57,069 nt of DNA. It comes from Streptomyces olivaceoviridis (GTDB lineage: Bacteria > Actinomycetota > Actinomycetes > Streptomycetales > Streptomycetaceae). The notes beneath the pieces are model-generated. The model did not search any database, was not told the DNA's origin, and saw only the letters and a program-made list of their open reading frames with translations. The stretch covers positions 1 to 57,069 of the forward strand of contig NZ_BMUI01000041.1 of the NCBI RefSeq assembly GCF_014650115.1, written 5' to 3'. Below are positions 42,000-51,899 of this stretch, piece after piece. The stretch's first letter is position 1, and every line of letters begins with the position of its first letter. The position numbers and the translations under genes were made by a program.

Positions 42000-42269
42000 G
42001 GCCGCCTTCGGTGAGCTGTCGGGGGCGGGGCTGGTGTCCTGTTCGGGCAGGATTGGCGGGCTCTTGTCGAGAATAGGCGGCATCTGTCCGTCGCGTCTGC
42101 CGATGCACCGGTTCCGGTCGGCCTGACGGGTGTCGGGCAGTCGAACCGCGCCGGTGCCGAGCCCGGCCACCGACCGCTCACCGCCCCCGCTCCCCCGCCC
42201 AGCCCACGCACCACCGCCGTCGGTCCGCCCCGTTCCCGCCCCCGCACCCCCGTCTGCGACGATCCTCCC

Positions 42270-43025
42270 GTGGACTACCCCAACGAGCAGGCCCCCGGCG
42301 CCCCCGTCCGCTCCGGTATCCCCGAGCACGGGCGCATTCCCAAGTACTACGCGGTGAAGGCACGGATCGCCGCGCTGCTGGAGGAGCTGGGGGAGGGTGG
42401 TGTCATCCCCACCGAGCGGGATCTCGCCGAGCGGTACGACGTGGCCCGCGAGACCGTGCGGCAGGCCGTGCGGGAGCTGGTGCTGGAGGGACGGCTGCGG
42501 CGCCGGGGCCGGGGCACGGTGGTGGCCGGGCCCAAGCTGACCCAGCCCCTGTCCCTCGCCAGTTACACCGAGGGCGTCCGCCGGCAGGGGCGCACTCCCG
42601 GCCGCGCCCTCGTCACCCTCGACCGGTTCCCGTGCCCGGACCCGCTCGCCGCCGAGACGGGGCTCACGCGCGGCGAACCCGTCTGGCACCTGGAGCGGGT
42701 GCTGCTCGCCGACGACGAGCGGGTCGGCCTGGAGAGCACGTACGTCGCCGTCGCGCGCGTGCCCCGGCTGGACGCCGACTTCGACCCGGACTCCTCCTTC
42801 TACGGCTATCTCTCCGCCCAGGGCATCTCGTTCGGCGACGCCGACGAGCGGATCGAGACCGTCCTGGCCACCCCCCGCGAGGCCCTGCTCATCGGCACCC
42901 CGCCCGCCCTGCCCATGCTGCTGATCCACCGGATCTCCCGGGACACCGGGGGCCGCCCGCTGGAGCGGGTGCGGTCGCTGTACCGGGGCGACCGGTTCTC
43001 CTTCACCGCCCACCTCCAGGGCTGA
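42270..43025 (+). CDS. GntR/UTRA regulator of the phosphonate cluster
   Basis: A 251-residue GntR regulator of the HutC subfamily. The winged helix is 'I-P-T-E-R-D-L-A-E-R-Y-D-V-A-R-E-T-V-R-Q-A' and the UTRA effector domain follows from about residue 80 ('L-S-L-A-S-Y-T-E-G-V-R-R-Q-G', 'W-H-L-E-R-V-L-L-A-D', 'E-S-T-Y-V', 'I-H-R-I-S-R-D'). PhnF-type members control phosphonate genes. GTG 42270 follows GACGAT by six bases, pointing to a leaderless message. It is upstream of and same-strand with the phosphonate genes; a dre-like site lies between. Confidence 0.9.
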   Translation: MDYPNEQAPGAPVRSGIPEHGRIPKYYAVKARIAALLEELGEGGVIPTERDLAERYDVARETVRQAVRELVLEGRLRRRGRGTVVAGPKLTQPLSLASYTEGVRRQGRTPGRALVTLDRFPCPDPLAAETGLTRGEPVWHLERVLLADDERVGLESTYVAVARVPRLDADFDPDSSFYGYLSAQGISFGDADERIETVLATPREALLIGTPPALPMLLIHRISRDTGGRPLERVRSLYRGDRFSFTAHLQG

Positions 43026-43098
43026 GGGGAACCGGCCGCCGCGCACACCGCCCGGTCATGCCGACTCACCCACCACCCGATCATCACGAAACGATAAC

Positions 43099-43109
43099 GG
43101 GTCTAGCCC
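43099..43109 (+). promoter_or_regulatory. Candidate GntR/HutC operator
   Basis: GGGTCTAGCCC, a near-palindrome around TCTAG, lies 77 nt upstream of the FAD oxidoreductase start. HutC-subfamily regulators commonly bind GGTCTAGACC-like sites. A second imperfect inverted repeat, CGTGA...TCACG, follows between about 43114 and 43132. Confidence 0.5.
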
Positions 43110-43185
43110 AAACGTGATGGCTCGTTCACGCTCTCGTTGTCAGCCGGATGTCTCCGGTTCCCGGATCGCGAGGAGCGTTGCCGTC

Positions 43186-44310
43186 GTGAGAGTCACAGTC
43201 GTAGGAGCCGGCGTGGTGGGCACCATGCACGCCTGGCAAGCAGTGGAGCGCGGCCACAAGGTCGTCCAGATCGAGCGCGAGGCCGAGGCGCGCGGCGCCT
43301 CGCTGCGCAACTTCGGGCAGATCTGGGTCAGCGGGCGCGCCGGTGGGGAAGAGCTGGAAACCGCCCTGCGGGCGCGGGAGCTGTGGGAGGGGATCGGCGG
43401 CCGGGTGCCGGCGCTGGGCTTCCGCCCCAACGGCTCCCTCACCCCGGTCCGCGGCCCGCTCGAACTCGCCGTCGCGGAGGCGGCCGTGGCCCGTGCCGAC
43501 GCCGCCGCCCGCGGCTACAAGCTGCTCACGCCGGGCGAGGCGCGGGCCCTGAACCCCGCCCTGCGCGGCGATTTCACCGCCGCCCTGTACTGCGAGCGGG
43601 ACGCGGCCGTGGAACCCCGTACCGCCCAGCTCGCCCTGCGCCAGGAGCTGCTGAAGTCCCCGGACTACACCTTCCTGCCCGGCCGGGAGGTACGCGAGGT
43701 GACCGGCGCCGGCACCGTCCGCGACGACCACGGGGACGTGCACCACGCCGACACCGTCGTACTGTGCACCGGCGCCTGGCTCGGCGGACTCGTCCGCGAA
43801 CTGGCCGGCCCGGACCTCCCCGTGCGCCGCGTCCGCCTCCAGATGATGCAGACCGATCCGCTCGGCGAGCCGCTGCCCACCTCCGTCGCCGACGCCGACA
43901 GCTTCCGCTACTACCCGGCGTACGCCTCCCCGGCGCTGGACGAGCTGAACGCCCGGCAGCCGCAGCCGGAGACCGCCGCCGCGCACAGGATGCAACTGCT
44001 CATGGTGCAGCGCGCCGACGGCGGCCTGACCATCGGCGACACCCACGCGTACGAGCACCCCTTCGCCTTCGACACCGTCGAGGAGCCCTACGAGCACCTC
44101 ACCGGTGTCGTGGAGTCCCTCCTCGGCCGGCCGCTGCCGCGCATCCGGCATCGCTGGGCCGGTGTGTACGCGCAGTGCGCCGACCCCGGCAAGGTCGTCC
44201 ACCGGCAGCAGGTGCACGAGGGGGTGTGGCTGGTCACCGGGCCCGGCGGGCGCGGCATGACCTGCGCCCCCGCGATAGCCGAGACCACCGCGAACGAACT
44301 GGGCTGGTGA
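43186..44310 (+). CDS. FAD-dependent amine oxidoreductase of phosphonate clusters (TIGR03364-like)
   Basis: A 374-residue DAO-family flavoenzyme. The FAD motif is 'V-T-V-V-G-A-G-V-V-G-T-M-H-A' at the N-terminus with 'I-E-R-E' ending strand 2; 'V-V-L-C-T-G-A-W' and 'G-P-G-G-R-G-M-T' are later flavin contacts. Members of this group are found next to phosphonatase-like genes and are thought to oxidise aminoethylphosphonates, such as N-methylated ones, to phosphonoacetaldehyde. GTG 43186 has GAGGAG upstream; longer starts lack support. Its stop overlaps the HAD start. It may replace the AEP transaminase PhnW, which is absent here. Confidence 0.87.
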   Translation: MRVTVVGAGVVGTMHAWQAVERGHKVVQIEREAEARGASLRNFGQIWVSGRAGGEELETALRARELWEGIGGRVPALGFRPNGSLTPVRGPLELAVAEAAVARADAAARGYKLLTPGEARALNPALRGDFTAALYCERDAAVEPRTAQLALRQELLKSPDYTFLPGREVREVTGAGTVRDDHGDVHHADTVVLCTGAWLGGLVRELAGPDLPVRRVRLQMMQTDPLGEPLPTSVADADSFRYYPAYASPALDELNARQPQPETAAAHRMQLLMVQRADGGLTIGDTHAYEHPFAFDTVEEPYEHLTGVVESLLGRPLPRIRHRWAGVYAQCADPGKVVHRQQVHEGVWLVTGPGGRGMTCAPAIAETTANELGW

Positions 44311-45026
44311 ACACCTCCATGAAACCCGTGACCCCCGTCACCGCCGACATCCGTCTCGTCGTCCTCGACATGGCCGGCACCACCGTCGCCGACGGCGGTC
44401 TGGTCGAGCGGGCCTTCGCCGCCGCCGCCGCGGAGCTGGGCGTCGAGCCCGGCTCCGCCGAGCACGCCGAGCACCTGGCCTACGTCCGCGCCACCATGGG
44501 CGAGTCCAAGATCTCCGTCTTCCGCCACCTCTTCGGCGACGAGGACCGCGCCCGGCGCGCCAACACCGCCTTCGAGAAGGCGTACGGCGCCCTGGTCGAC
44601 GAGGGCCTGGTCACCCCGGTCCCCGGAGCCCGCGAGGCCATCGAGGAACTGACCGCCGGCGGCCGTACCGTCGTCCTCACCACCGGCTTCGCCCGGGTCA
44701 CCCAGGACGCCGTCCTGGACGCCCTCGGCTGGCGCGGCCTGGTGCCGCTCACCCTGTGCCCGGCCGACGCCGGCGGGCGCGGGCGGCCGTACCCGGACAT
44801 GGTGCTGGAGGCGTTCGTCCGCACCAAGGCCGCCGAGGACGTACGGCAGATCGCGGTGGCCGGCGACACGTCGTACGACGTGCTCAGCGGCGTACGCGCC
44901 GGGGCCGGGCTGGTCGCCGGCGTGCGCACCGGCGCCCACGGCGACGCCGAGTTCACCGCCGCCGGCGCCACCCATGTCCTCGACTCCGTCGCCGCCCTGC
45001 CCGGCCTGCTCGCCGGAGACCGCTGA
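44307..45026 (+). CDS. Phosphonatase-like HAD hydrolase
   Basis: A 239-residue HAD hydrolase. The nucleophile motif is 'V-V-L-D-M-A-G-T-T' (D21), as in phosphonoacetaldehyde hydrolase PhnX. The cap region has 'M-G-E-S-K-I-S-V-F-R-H-L-F'; K68 is placed where PhnX forms a Schiff base. 'L-T-T-G-F' (motif II), and 'V-A-G-D-T-S-Y-D-V' (motif IV) complete the active site. GTG 44307 overlaps the upstream stop (GTGA); ATG 44319 is an alternative. Expected reaction: phosphonoacetaldehyde to acetaldehyde and phosphate, using the product of the neighbouring oxidoreductase. Confidence 0.87.
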   Translation: MNTSMKPVTPVTADIRLVVLDMAGTTVADGGLVERAFAAAAAELGVEPGSAEHAEHLAYVRATMGESKISVFRHLFGDEDRARRANTAFEKAYGALVDEGLVTPVPGAREAIEELTAGGRTVVLTTGFARVTQDAVLDALGWRGLVPLTLCPADAGGRGRPYPDMVLEAFVRTKAAEDVRQIAVAGDTSYDVLSGVRAGAGLVAGVRTGAHGDAEFTAAGATHVLDSVAALPGLLAGDR

Positions 45027-45027
45027 C

Positions 45028-46074
45028 ATGGGCATCCGCTTCGACTCCGTCACGGTCGCCTACGACGGCAACGTCGTCCTCGATTCCCTCGACCTGACCG
45101 TCGAGCCCGGAGAGGTCATGGCGCTCCTCGGGCCGTCCGGATCCGGCAAGACCACCGCGCTGCGGGCCGTCGCCGGGTTCGCGCGGCCCGCGTCCGGGCG
45201 GGTGTACCTCGGCGGCGAGGACGTGACGGACCTGCCGCCGTACCGGCGGGGCATCGGCATGGTCGTCCAGAGCTACGCCCTCTTCCCCCACCTTCGCGTC
45301 GACGAGAACGTGGCCTTCGGGCTCAGGGCCCGCAGAACCCCCAAGGACGAGGTACGGCGACGGGTCACCGAGGCGCTGGAACTGACCGGCATGTCCGGCT
45401 ACGCCCGCCGGCACCCGCGCGAGCTGTCCGGCGGGCAGCAGCAGCGCGTCGCGATCGCCCGCGCCCTCGCCATCCGGCCACGGGTCCTGCTCCTGGACGA
45501 GCCGCTGTCCGCGCTGGACACCCGGCTGCGCTCCGGGATGCTCGCGGAACTCGCCCGGCTGCACCGCGAGTTGCCCGAGGTGTCGATGCTGTACGTCACC
45601 CACGACCAGGTCGAGGCGCTGACCCTGGCCGACCGGATCGCGGTGATGGACACGGCACGGCTGCGGGCGTGCGGGACGCCGAAGGAGCTGTACCGGGCGC
45701 CCGCCGACGCGTTCACGGCCTCCTTCGTGGGCGGCGCGAACCTGGTCCCGGTGACCGTGACGGCCCAGGGTGCGTCCTTCGCGGGAACGGAGCTGGAGCT
45801 CGACACGGCCGGGGTCGTCGCGGGCGCCCGGGCCACGCTCTGCGTACGGCCGCACCTGGTCGGGCTGGGCGAGGGACCCAACCGGCTCGTGGGCACCGTA
45901 CGGGAGATCCAGTGGCGCGGCGCCACGCACCGGCTGTACGTCGAGGTCGACGGGCACACGGTGATGGCCGACGTACGCGAGCTCAAGGACCCACCCGGGT
46001 ACGGGGACCAGGTCACCCTGAGCTTCGAGCCCGAGGACGCGGTGCTGCTGCCCGCGGGGGTCAGCCATGGCTGA
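45028..46074 (+). CDS. phnT: Phosphonate ABC transporter ATPase (PhnT-like)
   Basis: A 348-residue importer ATPase. Walker A 'G-P-S-G-S-G-K-T-T', Q-loop 'V-Q-S-Y-A-L-F-P-H', signature 'L-S-G-G-Q-Q-Q-R', Walker B 'V-L-L-L-D-E-P-L-S-A-L-D', H-loop 'V-T-H-D-Q'. The C-terminal 110 residues are a TOBE-like regulatory domain, as in PotA/FbpC-type importers. It starts two bases after the HAD stop and overlaps the next permease by eight bases. The phnT name is by context (aminoethylphosphonate importer PhnSTUV); the sequence alone would also fit another anion or polyamine importer. Confidence 0.88.
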   Translation: MGIRFDSVTVAYDGNVVLDSLDLTVEPGEVMALLGPSGSGKTTALRAVAGFARPASGRVYLGGEDVTDLPPYRRGIGMVVQSYALFPHLRVDENVAFGLRARRTPKDEVRRRVTEALELTGMSGYARRHPRELSGGQQQRVAIARALAIRPRVLLLDEPLSALDTRLRSGMLAELARLHRELPEVSMLYVTHDQVEALTLADRIAVMDTARLRACGTPKELYRAPADAFTASFVGGANLVPVTVTAQGASFAGTELELDTAGVVAGARATLCVRPHLVGLGEGPNRLVGTVREIQWRGATHRLYVEVDGHTVMADVRELKDPPGYGDQVTLSFEPEDAVLLPAGVSHG

Positions 46075-46909
46075 GGCTGTCGAGAGTCCGCGGGTGGCTC
46101 GTGGCTGGTCGCGCGGTTCCCCGCGCCCCTTCGGGGCACTTGCCTGGGCCCTGCCTCCGGTAGTCGCCCTCGCCCTCTTCTTCCTCTACCCCCTCGCCCT
46201 GGTCGTCCGCCAGTCCTTCCGGCCCGACACCGGCGGCACCTCCCTCCGGCCGTACGCCGACGTCTTCGCCTCCGAGGGGTTCCGGCACGCGCTGTGGACC
46301 ACTGTGTGGCTGGCGCCGGCCTCGACCGCGGGCTGTCTGGTGCTGGGGTTCCTGCTGGCGCTGGTCATCGCGTTCGTACCGTTCCCCGGGGCGAAGGCGG
46401 TGGCACGGTTCATCGACGTGTACCTGTCCTTCCCGTCCTTCCTCATCACGCTGGCGCTGCTGTTCGTCTACGGCGGCACGGGCATCGTCGGCTCCTTCCA
46501 GTTCCTCACCACGCCCTGGGGCGTGCTGCTGGCCGAGGTCACCTACTTCACGCCGTTCGTGATGCGCCCGCTGCTCGCCGCGTTCGCGCAGCTCGACACC
46601 GCCCAGCTGGAGGCGGCCGGTTCGCTGGGTGCCCGCGCGCCCCGGATCGTCCGGCAGGTGATCCTGCCCGAGGCGCTGCCGGCGCTCGCGGCCGGCGGCA
46701 GCCTCGTCCTGGTGCTGTGCCTCAACGAGTTCGGGATCGTGCTGTTCACCGGCGCGAAGGGGGTCACCACCCTGCCGACGCTCGTCTACGGCAAGGCGAT
46801 CCTGGAGTCCGACTACCCGGGCGCCTGCGCGGTCGCCGTCGTCAACGTCCTGATCTCCGTGGGCCTGTACGGCCTGTACCGGGTGGTGAGCCGTCGTGCT
46901 GGTGCATAG
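46067..46909 (+). CDS. phnU: Phosphonate ABC permease (PhnU-like)
   Basis: A 280-residue permease with about six membrane segments and the EAA loop 'L-E-A-A-G-S-L-G-A-R-A-P-R-I-V-R-Q-V'. The first 30 residues are unusual: 46102-46139 is a palindromic element that resembles a dispersed Streptomyces repeat and is translated as 'W-S-R-G-S-P-R-P-F-G-A'. Membrane segment 1 begins right after it. The gene overlaps the ATPase by eight bases and the next permease by 14, so the three are coupled. Confidence 0.87.
   Translation: MAEAVESPRVARGWSRGSPRPFGALAWALPPVVALALFFLYPLALVVRQSFRPDTGGTSLRPYADVFASEGFRHALWTTVWLAPASTAGCLVLGFLLALVIAFVPFPGAKAVARFIDVYLSFPSFLITLALLFVYGGTGIVGSFQFLTTPWGVLLAEVTYFTPFVMRPLLAAFAQLDTAQLEAAGSLGARAPRIVRQVILPEALPALAAGGSLVLVLCLNEFGIVLFTGAKGVTTLPTLVYGKAILESDYPGACAVAVVNVLISVGLYGLYRVVSRRAGA
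46102..46139 (+). repeat. REP-like palindromic element inside the permease coding region
   Basis: Two adjacent hairpins: GCGCGG/CCGCGC around TTCC (46111-46126) and CCCC/GGGG around TTC (46127-46137). The 'GTTCCCCGCGCCCCT' core matches a repeat I recall as frequent between Streptomyces genes. Here it lies in frame at the 5' end of a gene. Confidence 0.7.
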
Positions 46910-47693
46910 CCGCAAGGCCAGGTGGGCCGTGTGGGCGGTGTTCCTGGTGCTGTTCCTGCCGCTGTTCGCGCTGCCGCTGCTGGTCGTCCTGGGCGCCTCC
47001 GCCGCCACCCACTGGTCCGGCGCCCTGCCCTCCGGTCCGACCCTGGACCACTACCGCGCCGCCACCCGGGGCGAGGCCCTCCAGGCGCTGACCACCAGCC
47101 TGGTCACGGCCGTCGCCGCCAGCCTGCTGGCGCTGACCGCCGGCACCTGGGCCGCGCTGGCCGGGGCGGCCCTGACGAAGCGCCACCGCCGCGTGCTGGA
47201 CGCCCTGTTCGTGCTGCCGGTCGCCGTGCCGTCGGTGGTGGTGGGCCTCGCGGTCCTGGTGGCGTTCTCCCAGCCGCCACTGCTGCTCAACGGCACCCGG
47301 TGGATCGTGATCACCGCCCACACGGTGCTGGTGACCGCGTTCGCGCACCAGTCGGTGTCGGCCGCCCTCACCCGCCTGGACCCGGCCTACGAACAGGCCG
47401 CCGCCTCCCTGGGCGCCCGGCCCGCCCGCGTCCTGTTCCGGGTGCGGCTGCCGCTGCTGCTGCCCTCGCTGACCGCCGCCGCCGGCCTCTGCTTCGCGCT
47501 GTCCATGGGCGAGCTGAGCGCCACGATGATGCTCTACCCGCCGGACTGGACGCCGCTGCCCGTCCTGGTCTACGCGGCCACCGACCGGGGCGCCCTGTTC
47601 ACCGGGTCCGCCGCCGCCGTGGTCCTGATGGCCGCGACCCTGCTCGTCCTGTTCGCCGTCTCCCGGGTCCGCACCCGGGCGTCGTACCGCTGA
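46896..47693 (+). CDS. phnV: Phosphonate ABC permease (PhnV-like)
   Basis: A 265-residue permease with six hydrophobic segments, the first 'V-W-A-V-F-L-V-L-F-L-P-L-F-A-L-P'. The EAA loop is 'E-Q-A-A-A-S-L-G-A-R-P-A-R-V-L-F-R-V-R-L-P'. GTG 46896 overlaps the end of the previous permease by 14 bases. Together with PhnU it forms the heterodimeric channel of the importer. Confidence 0.87.
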   Translation: MLVHSRKARWAVWAVFLVLFLPLFALPLLVVLGASAATHWSGALPSGPTLDHYRAATRGEALQALTTSLVTAVAASLLALTAGTWAALAGAALTKRHRRVLDALFVLPVAVPSVVVGLAVLVAFSQPPLLLNGTRWIVITAHTVLVTAFAHQSVSAALTRLDPAYEQAAASLGARPARVLFRVRLPLLLPSLTAAAGLCFALSMGELSATMMLYPPDWTPLPVLVYAATDRGALFTGSAAAVVLMAATLLVLFAVSRVRTRASYR

Positions 47694-47737
47694 ACCCCGA
47701 ACACTCCCCCGCCAGCACGCCAGGAGTCCACCTCACC

Positions 47738-48793
47738 ATGCCCAGAAACCGCGTCCCGCTCGCCGTGGTCCTCGCCCTCCTCGCCGGGCCCGCGCTGTCC
47801 GCCTGCGGCGGCTCCTCCGCCGCCTCCGACGCCGAGGCCGTCACCGTCTACAGCGCCGACGGCCTCAAGGGCGAGAACGGCGACGGCTGGTACGACCAGG
47901 TCTTCGAGGACTTCGAGAAGCAGACCGGCATCAAGGTCAGGTACGTCGAGGGCGGCTCCGGCGAGATGGTGCAGCGCGCCGTCCGCGAGCGCGGCAACCC
48001 GCAGGCCGACGTGCTGGTCACCCTTCCGCCGTTCATCCAGCAGGCCGCCGGCAAGGGCCTGCTCCAGACGTACGCACCGGCCGGCGCCGATCAGGTCGCC
48101 GGCGCCGACAAGGCCCCCGACGGCACCTGGACGTCGGTCGTCAACAACTACTTCGGCTTCGTCTACAACAAGAAGGAGCTGAAGCAGCCCCCGAAGACCT
48201 GGGACGAACTGCTCGGCTCCCGCTACAAGAACAAGATCCAGTACTCCACCCCGGGCGTCGCCGGCGACGGAACGGCCGTACTGGTCAAGGCCATGCACGA
48301 TTTCGGCGGCAAGGAGCAGGCCCTCGCCTATCTGAAGAAGCTCCAGGCCAACAACGTCGGCCCGTCCGCCTCCACCGGCAAGCTCGCCCCCAAGGTGGAC
48401 AAGGGCGAACTCCTCGTCGCCAACGGCGATGTGCAGATGAACCACGCGCAGACCAAGACCATGCCCAATCTCGGCATCTGGTTCCCCGCCGGCCCCGACG
48501 GCAAGCCCACCACCTTCGCCCTGCCGTACGCGGCCGGGCTGGTCACCAAGGCCCCGCACAGCGCCAACGGCCGGAAGCTGCTGGACTTCATGCTCGCCCG
48601 CGAGCAGCAGGAGGAGGTCAGCGCGATCGGCGGCGGCTTCCCCGCCCGCCGGGACGTCAAGGCCACCGACGCCAACGCCACCGCCCTGGCCCGGCTGATG
48701 GACGGCATCGAGGTCTTCGAGCCCGACTGGAACGACATCGACGAGAACCTCAGCGCGTACGTCGAGGACTGGAAGTCGGCGACCGGCAGCTGA
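47738..48793 (+). CDS. phnS: Aminoethylphosphonate-binding lipoprotein (PhnS-like)
   Basis: A 351-residue substrate-binding protein. The signal peptide ends in the lipobox 'L-S-A-C-G-G', so it should be lipid-anchored outside the membrane. The mature part is a type II periplasmic-binding fold of the iron/AEP group: 'V-T-V-Y-S-A-D-G-L', 'V-R-Y-V-E-G-G-S-G-E-M', 'A-D-V-L-V-T-L-P', 'P-K-T-W-D-E-L-L-G', 'L-P-Y-A-A-G-L-V'. CAGGAG lies 11 nt before ATG. The cluster context favours AEP or a related phosphonate as ligand. Confidence 0.88.
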   Translation: MPRNRVPLAVVLALLAGPALSACGGSSAASDAEAVTVYSADGLKGENGDGWYDQVFEDFEKQTGIKVRYVEGGSGEMVQRAVRERGNPQADVLVTLPPFIQQAAGKGLLQTYAPAGADQVAGADKAPDGTWTSVVNNYFGFVYNKKELKQPPKTWDELLGSRYKNKIQYSTPGVAGDGTAVLVKAMHDFGGKEQALAYLKKLQANNVGPSASTGKLAPKVDKGELLVANGDVQMNHAQTKTMPNLGIWFPAGPDGKPTTFALPYAAGLVTKAPHSANGRKLLDFMLAREQQEEVSAIGGGFPARRDVKATDANATALARLMDGIEVFEPDWNDIDENLSAYVEDWKSATGS

Positions 48794-48986
48794 ACCCCCC
48801 GGGGGCGCAGCCGCACACCTCCCGCCGTCGTGGCGGGTCGCGCCCGCGTGGCGGAACCGTGTGCCGGTCACGGCCCCGCGCCCCTCGCGGAGTCGCCCGC
48901 ACCGCACCGCCCCTGGCACCACCAGGGGCGGTGGCATGACCGCTCTCCCTCCCCGCACGCCCACCCCACTCCTTTCGGAGGTCTCC

Positions 48987-50474
<1,488 letters not shown>

Positions 50475-50545
50475 TGAGGCGGGGGGCGTCGGTAGGCCGC
50501 CTCGCCGAGCCGTTCAGGCGGCCGGCCGGGCCGGCCTCCCCGGCG

Positions 50546-50761
50546 TCACGGCGCGGTGTACGGCGCGATGGCCGGCCTGCCGTGTCCCGGAGCTTGGGGG
50601 GCGGCGTGCGCGAGCCCCGGGCCGGGAGCGTTCTGGGGTGCGTGCGGGCGTATCACCTGTGCCAGGTGGTGGTGTATGCGGTCGGCTTCACCGCGCACCT
50701 GGGCGGGGACGTCGCCGCGTTCGGCGACGAGGCGGTTGTAGATGGGGGTCTCGTGGAACAC
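50546..50761 (-). CDS. Small protein of unknown function under damage-type promoters
   Basis: A 71-residue frame starting with GTG: 'F-H-E-T-P-I-Y-N-R-L-V-A-E-R-G-D-V-P-A-Q-V' then 'E-A-D-R-I-H-H-H-L-A-Q-V-I' and a Pro/Ala-rich tail. The first 45 residues look like real helical protein. No known domain, signal or membrane segment. The ribosome binding site is weak. Two tandem promoter copies matching the PafBC/RecA-independent DNA-damage motif lie about 80 nt upstream on the same strand, so the gene may be induced by DNA damage. Confidence 0.55.
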   Translation of the reverse strand: MFHETPIYNRLVAERGDVPAQVRGEADRIHHHLAQVIRPHAPQNAPGPGLAHAAPQAPGHGRPAIAPYTAP

Positions 50762-50842
50762 GGCGGGGTCTGCTCTTTTCAGCTGGGTGGGGCGGGCGGC
50801 GGGCCGGGGTGGAGGCGGTGGGGGAACGGGCCATGCCCTGAC

Positions 50843-50889
50843 ACCTTATTGCGTGGCACTGACAACCGGATTGCGTGGCACTGACAACC
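50843..50889 (-). promoter_or_regulatory. Tandem PafBC-type (RecA-independent DNA damage) promoters
   Basis: Read on the minus strand, TTGTCAGTG (50865-50857), eight bases and TAAGGT (50848-50843) match the actinobacterial consensus TTGTCRGTG-N8-TANNNT exactly. A second copy 22 bp upstream has the same TTGTCAGTG (50887-50879) and eight bases but TCCGGT as its -10. The two copies share 20 identical bases. The start site should be near 50836. Confidence 0.72.
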
Positions 50890-50969
50890 CGCGGGGCGAA
50901 GAGAACCATACTGCGGGGGCGCCGCCACCCCGGCCCGCCAACTCCGCGATACCGCCCGCCAGTCCACCC

Positions 50970-51899
50970 TCAGCGGTTCGCAGCCGCACCCGAACCGGAA
51001 GGCGCCTGATCCTGGAACGTCGTGGGGTTGGGCGCCGGGTGTGGCGCGGCGAGTGCGTCGAGCAGGCGGTGGGCGTCGGCGGGTACGGGCAGGGCCCGGT
51101 CGGCGAGTTCGGCGGGGGTGCCGGGGTGGGCGGGGTTGACGCGTACGAGGCGCGCCCGGGGGAATCGGCGCGTGAGGTCTTCACCGGGCCACCGGATGAC
51201 ACCGGGGGTGTTGAATCCGGCGCCGAACTCCAGGATCAGCAGGCGGGTTCCGGCGGGGGCCGTGCCCAGCCAGTCCTGGAGTCGGCGGGCCGCGGGGAGG
51301 TAGGGGGTGTCGACGAACCGGGGGCCGATCCGGACGTTGATCTCGGCCTCGCCGCCGCAGTTCGGGCATCGGGGCAGGGCGTCGGGGTCGGTGACGGCTC
51401 CGGTGGCCGGGTCGTAGGCGGCGAGGAGCCGCGCGACGAGGGGCCGGCTGTCCCAGGTGGTGGGGGTGCAGGGGGTGGCGCACTGGTAGCGGCCGTAGTC
51501 GCCCTGCGGGGTGAAGATCCGGTCGGGGGCGAACCCGCTCCGGGCGAAGAGGCCGTCCACGTTGGACGTCATCACCCAGTGGTCCTTGTCGCCGACGAGG
51601 GCGCGCAGTCGCCGGTAGAGCGGGTTGGGGGCGGCGGTGAAGCGGATGTCGTCGATGTGGACGGCCCAGTAGCCCCACAGCAGGGCCGGTGGCAGGGGGA
51701 CGCCCACCATGTAGCGGGAGCGCAGGCCGGCGCGGTGCAGGGCCGGGAAGAGCACGCGGAAGCGGTCCTCGTCGCCGTAGTCGTATCCGGCGGCGGCGCT
51801 CAGGCCGGCGCCGGCGGTGACCAGGACGCGGTCGGCCTCGGTGAGCCAGGCGCGTATCGTGCCGGCGGTGGCTCGCAGGTCGAAGGCGGGACGGTTCAT
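50970..51899 (-). CDS. Macrodomain-linked sirtuin (SirTM class)
   Basis: A 309-residue sirtuin-fold protein. The NAD motif is 'V-T-A-G-A-G-L-S-A-A-A-G-Y-D', then 'V-M-T-S-N-V-D-G-L-F', and 'F-T-P-Q-G-D-Y' carries Gln where deacetylase sirtuins have the catalytic His. A four-Cys zinc site is formed by 'Y-Q-C-A-T-P-C' and 'R-C-P-N-C-G'. SirTM proteins are known as protein ADP-ribosyltransferases rather than deacetylases. The ATG overlaps the stop of the macrodomain gene (ATGA), a typical SirTM pairing. The GcvH-like carrier and lipoate ligase found in some bacteria are not present here, so the target is unknown. Confidence 0.87.
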   Translation of the reverse strand: MNRPAFDLRATAGTIRAWLTEADRVLVTAGAGLSAAAGYDYGDEDRFRVLFPALHRAGLRSRYMVGVPLPPALLWGYWAVHIDDIRFTAAPNPLYRRLRALVGDKDHWVMTSNVDGLFARSGFAPDRIFTPQGDYGRYQCATPCTPTTWDSRPLVARLLAAYDPATGAVTDPDALPRCPNCGGEAEINVRIGPRFVDTPYLPAARRLQDWLGTAPAGTRLLILEFGAGFNTPGVIRWPGEDLTRRFPRARLVRVNPAHPGTPAELADRALPVPADAHRLLDALAAPHPAPNPTTFQDQAPSGSGAAANR

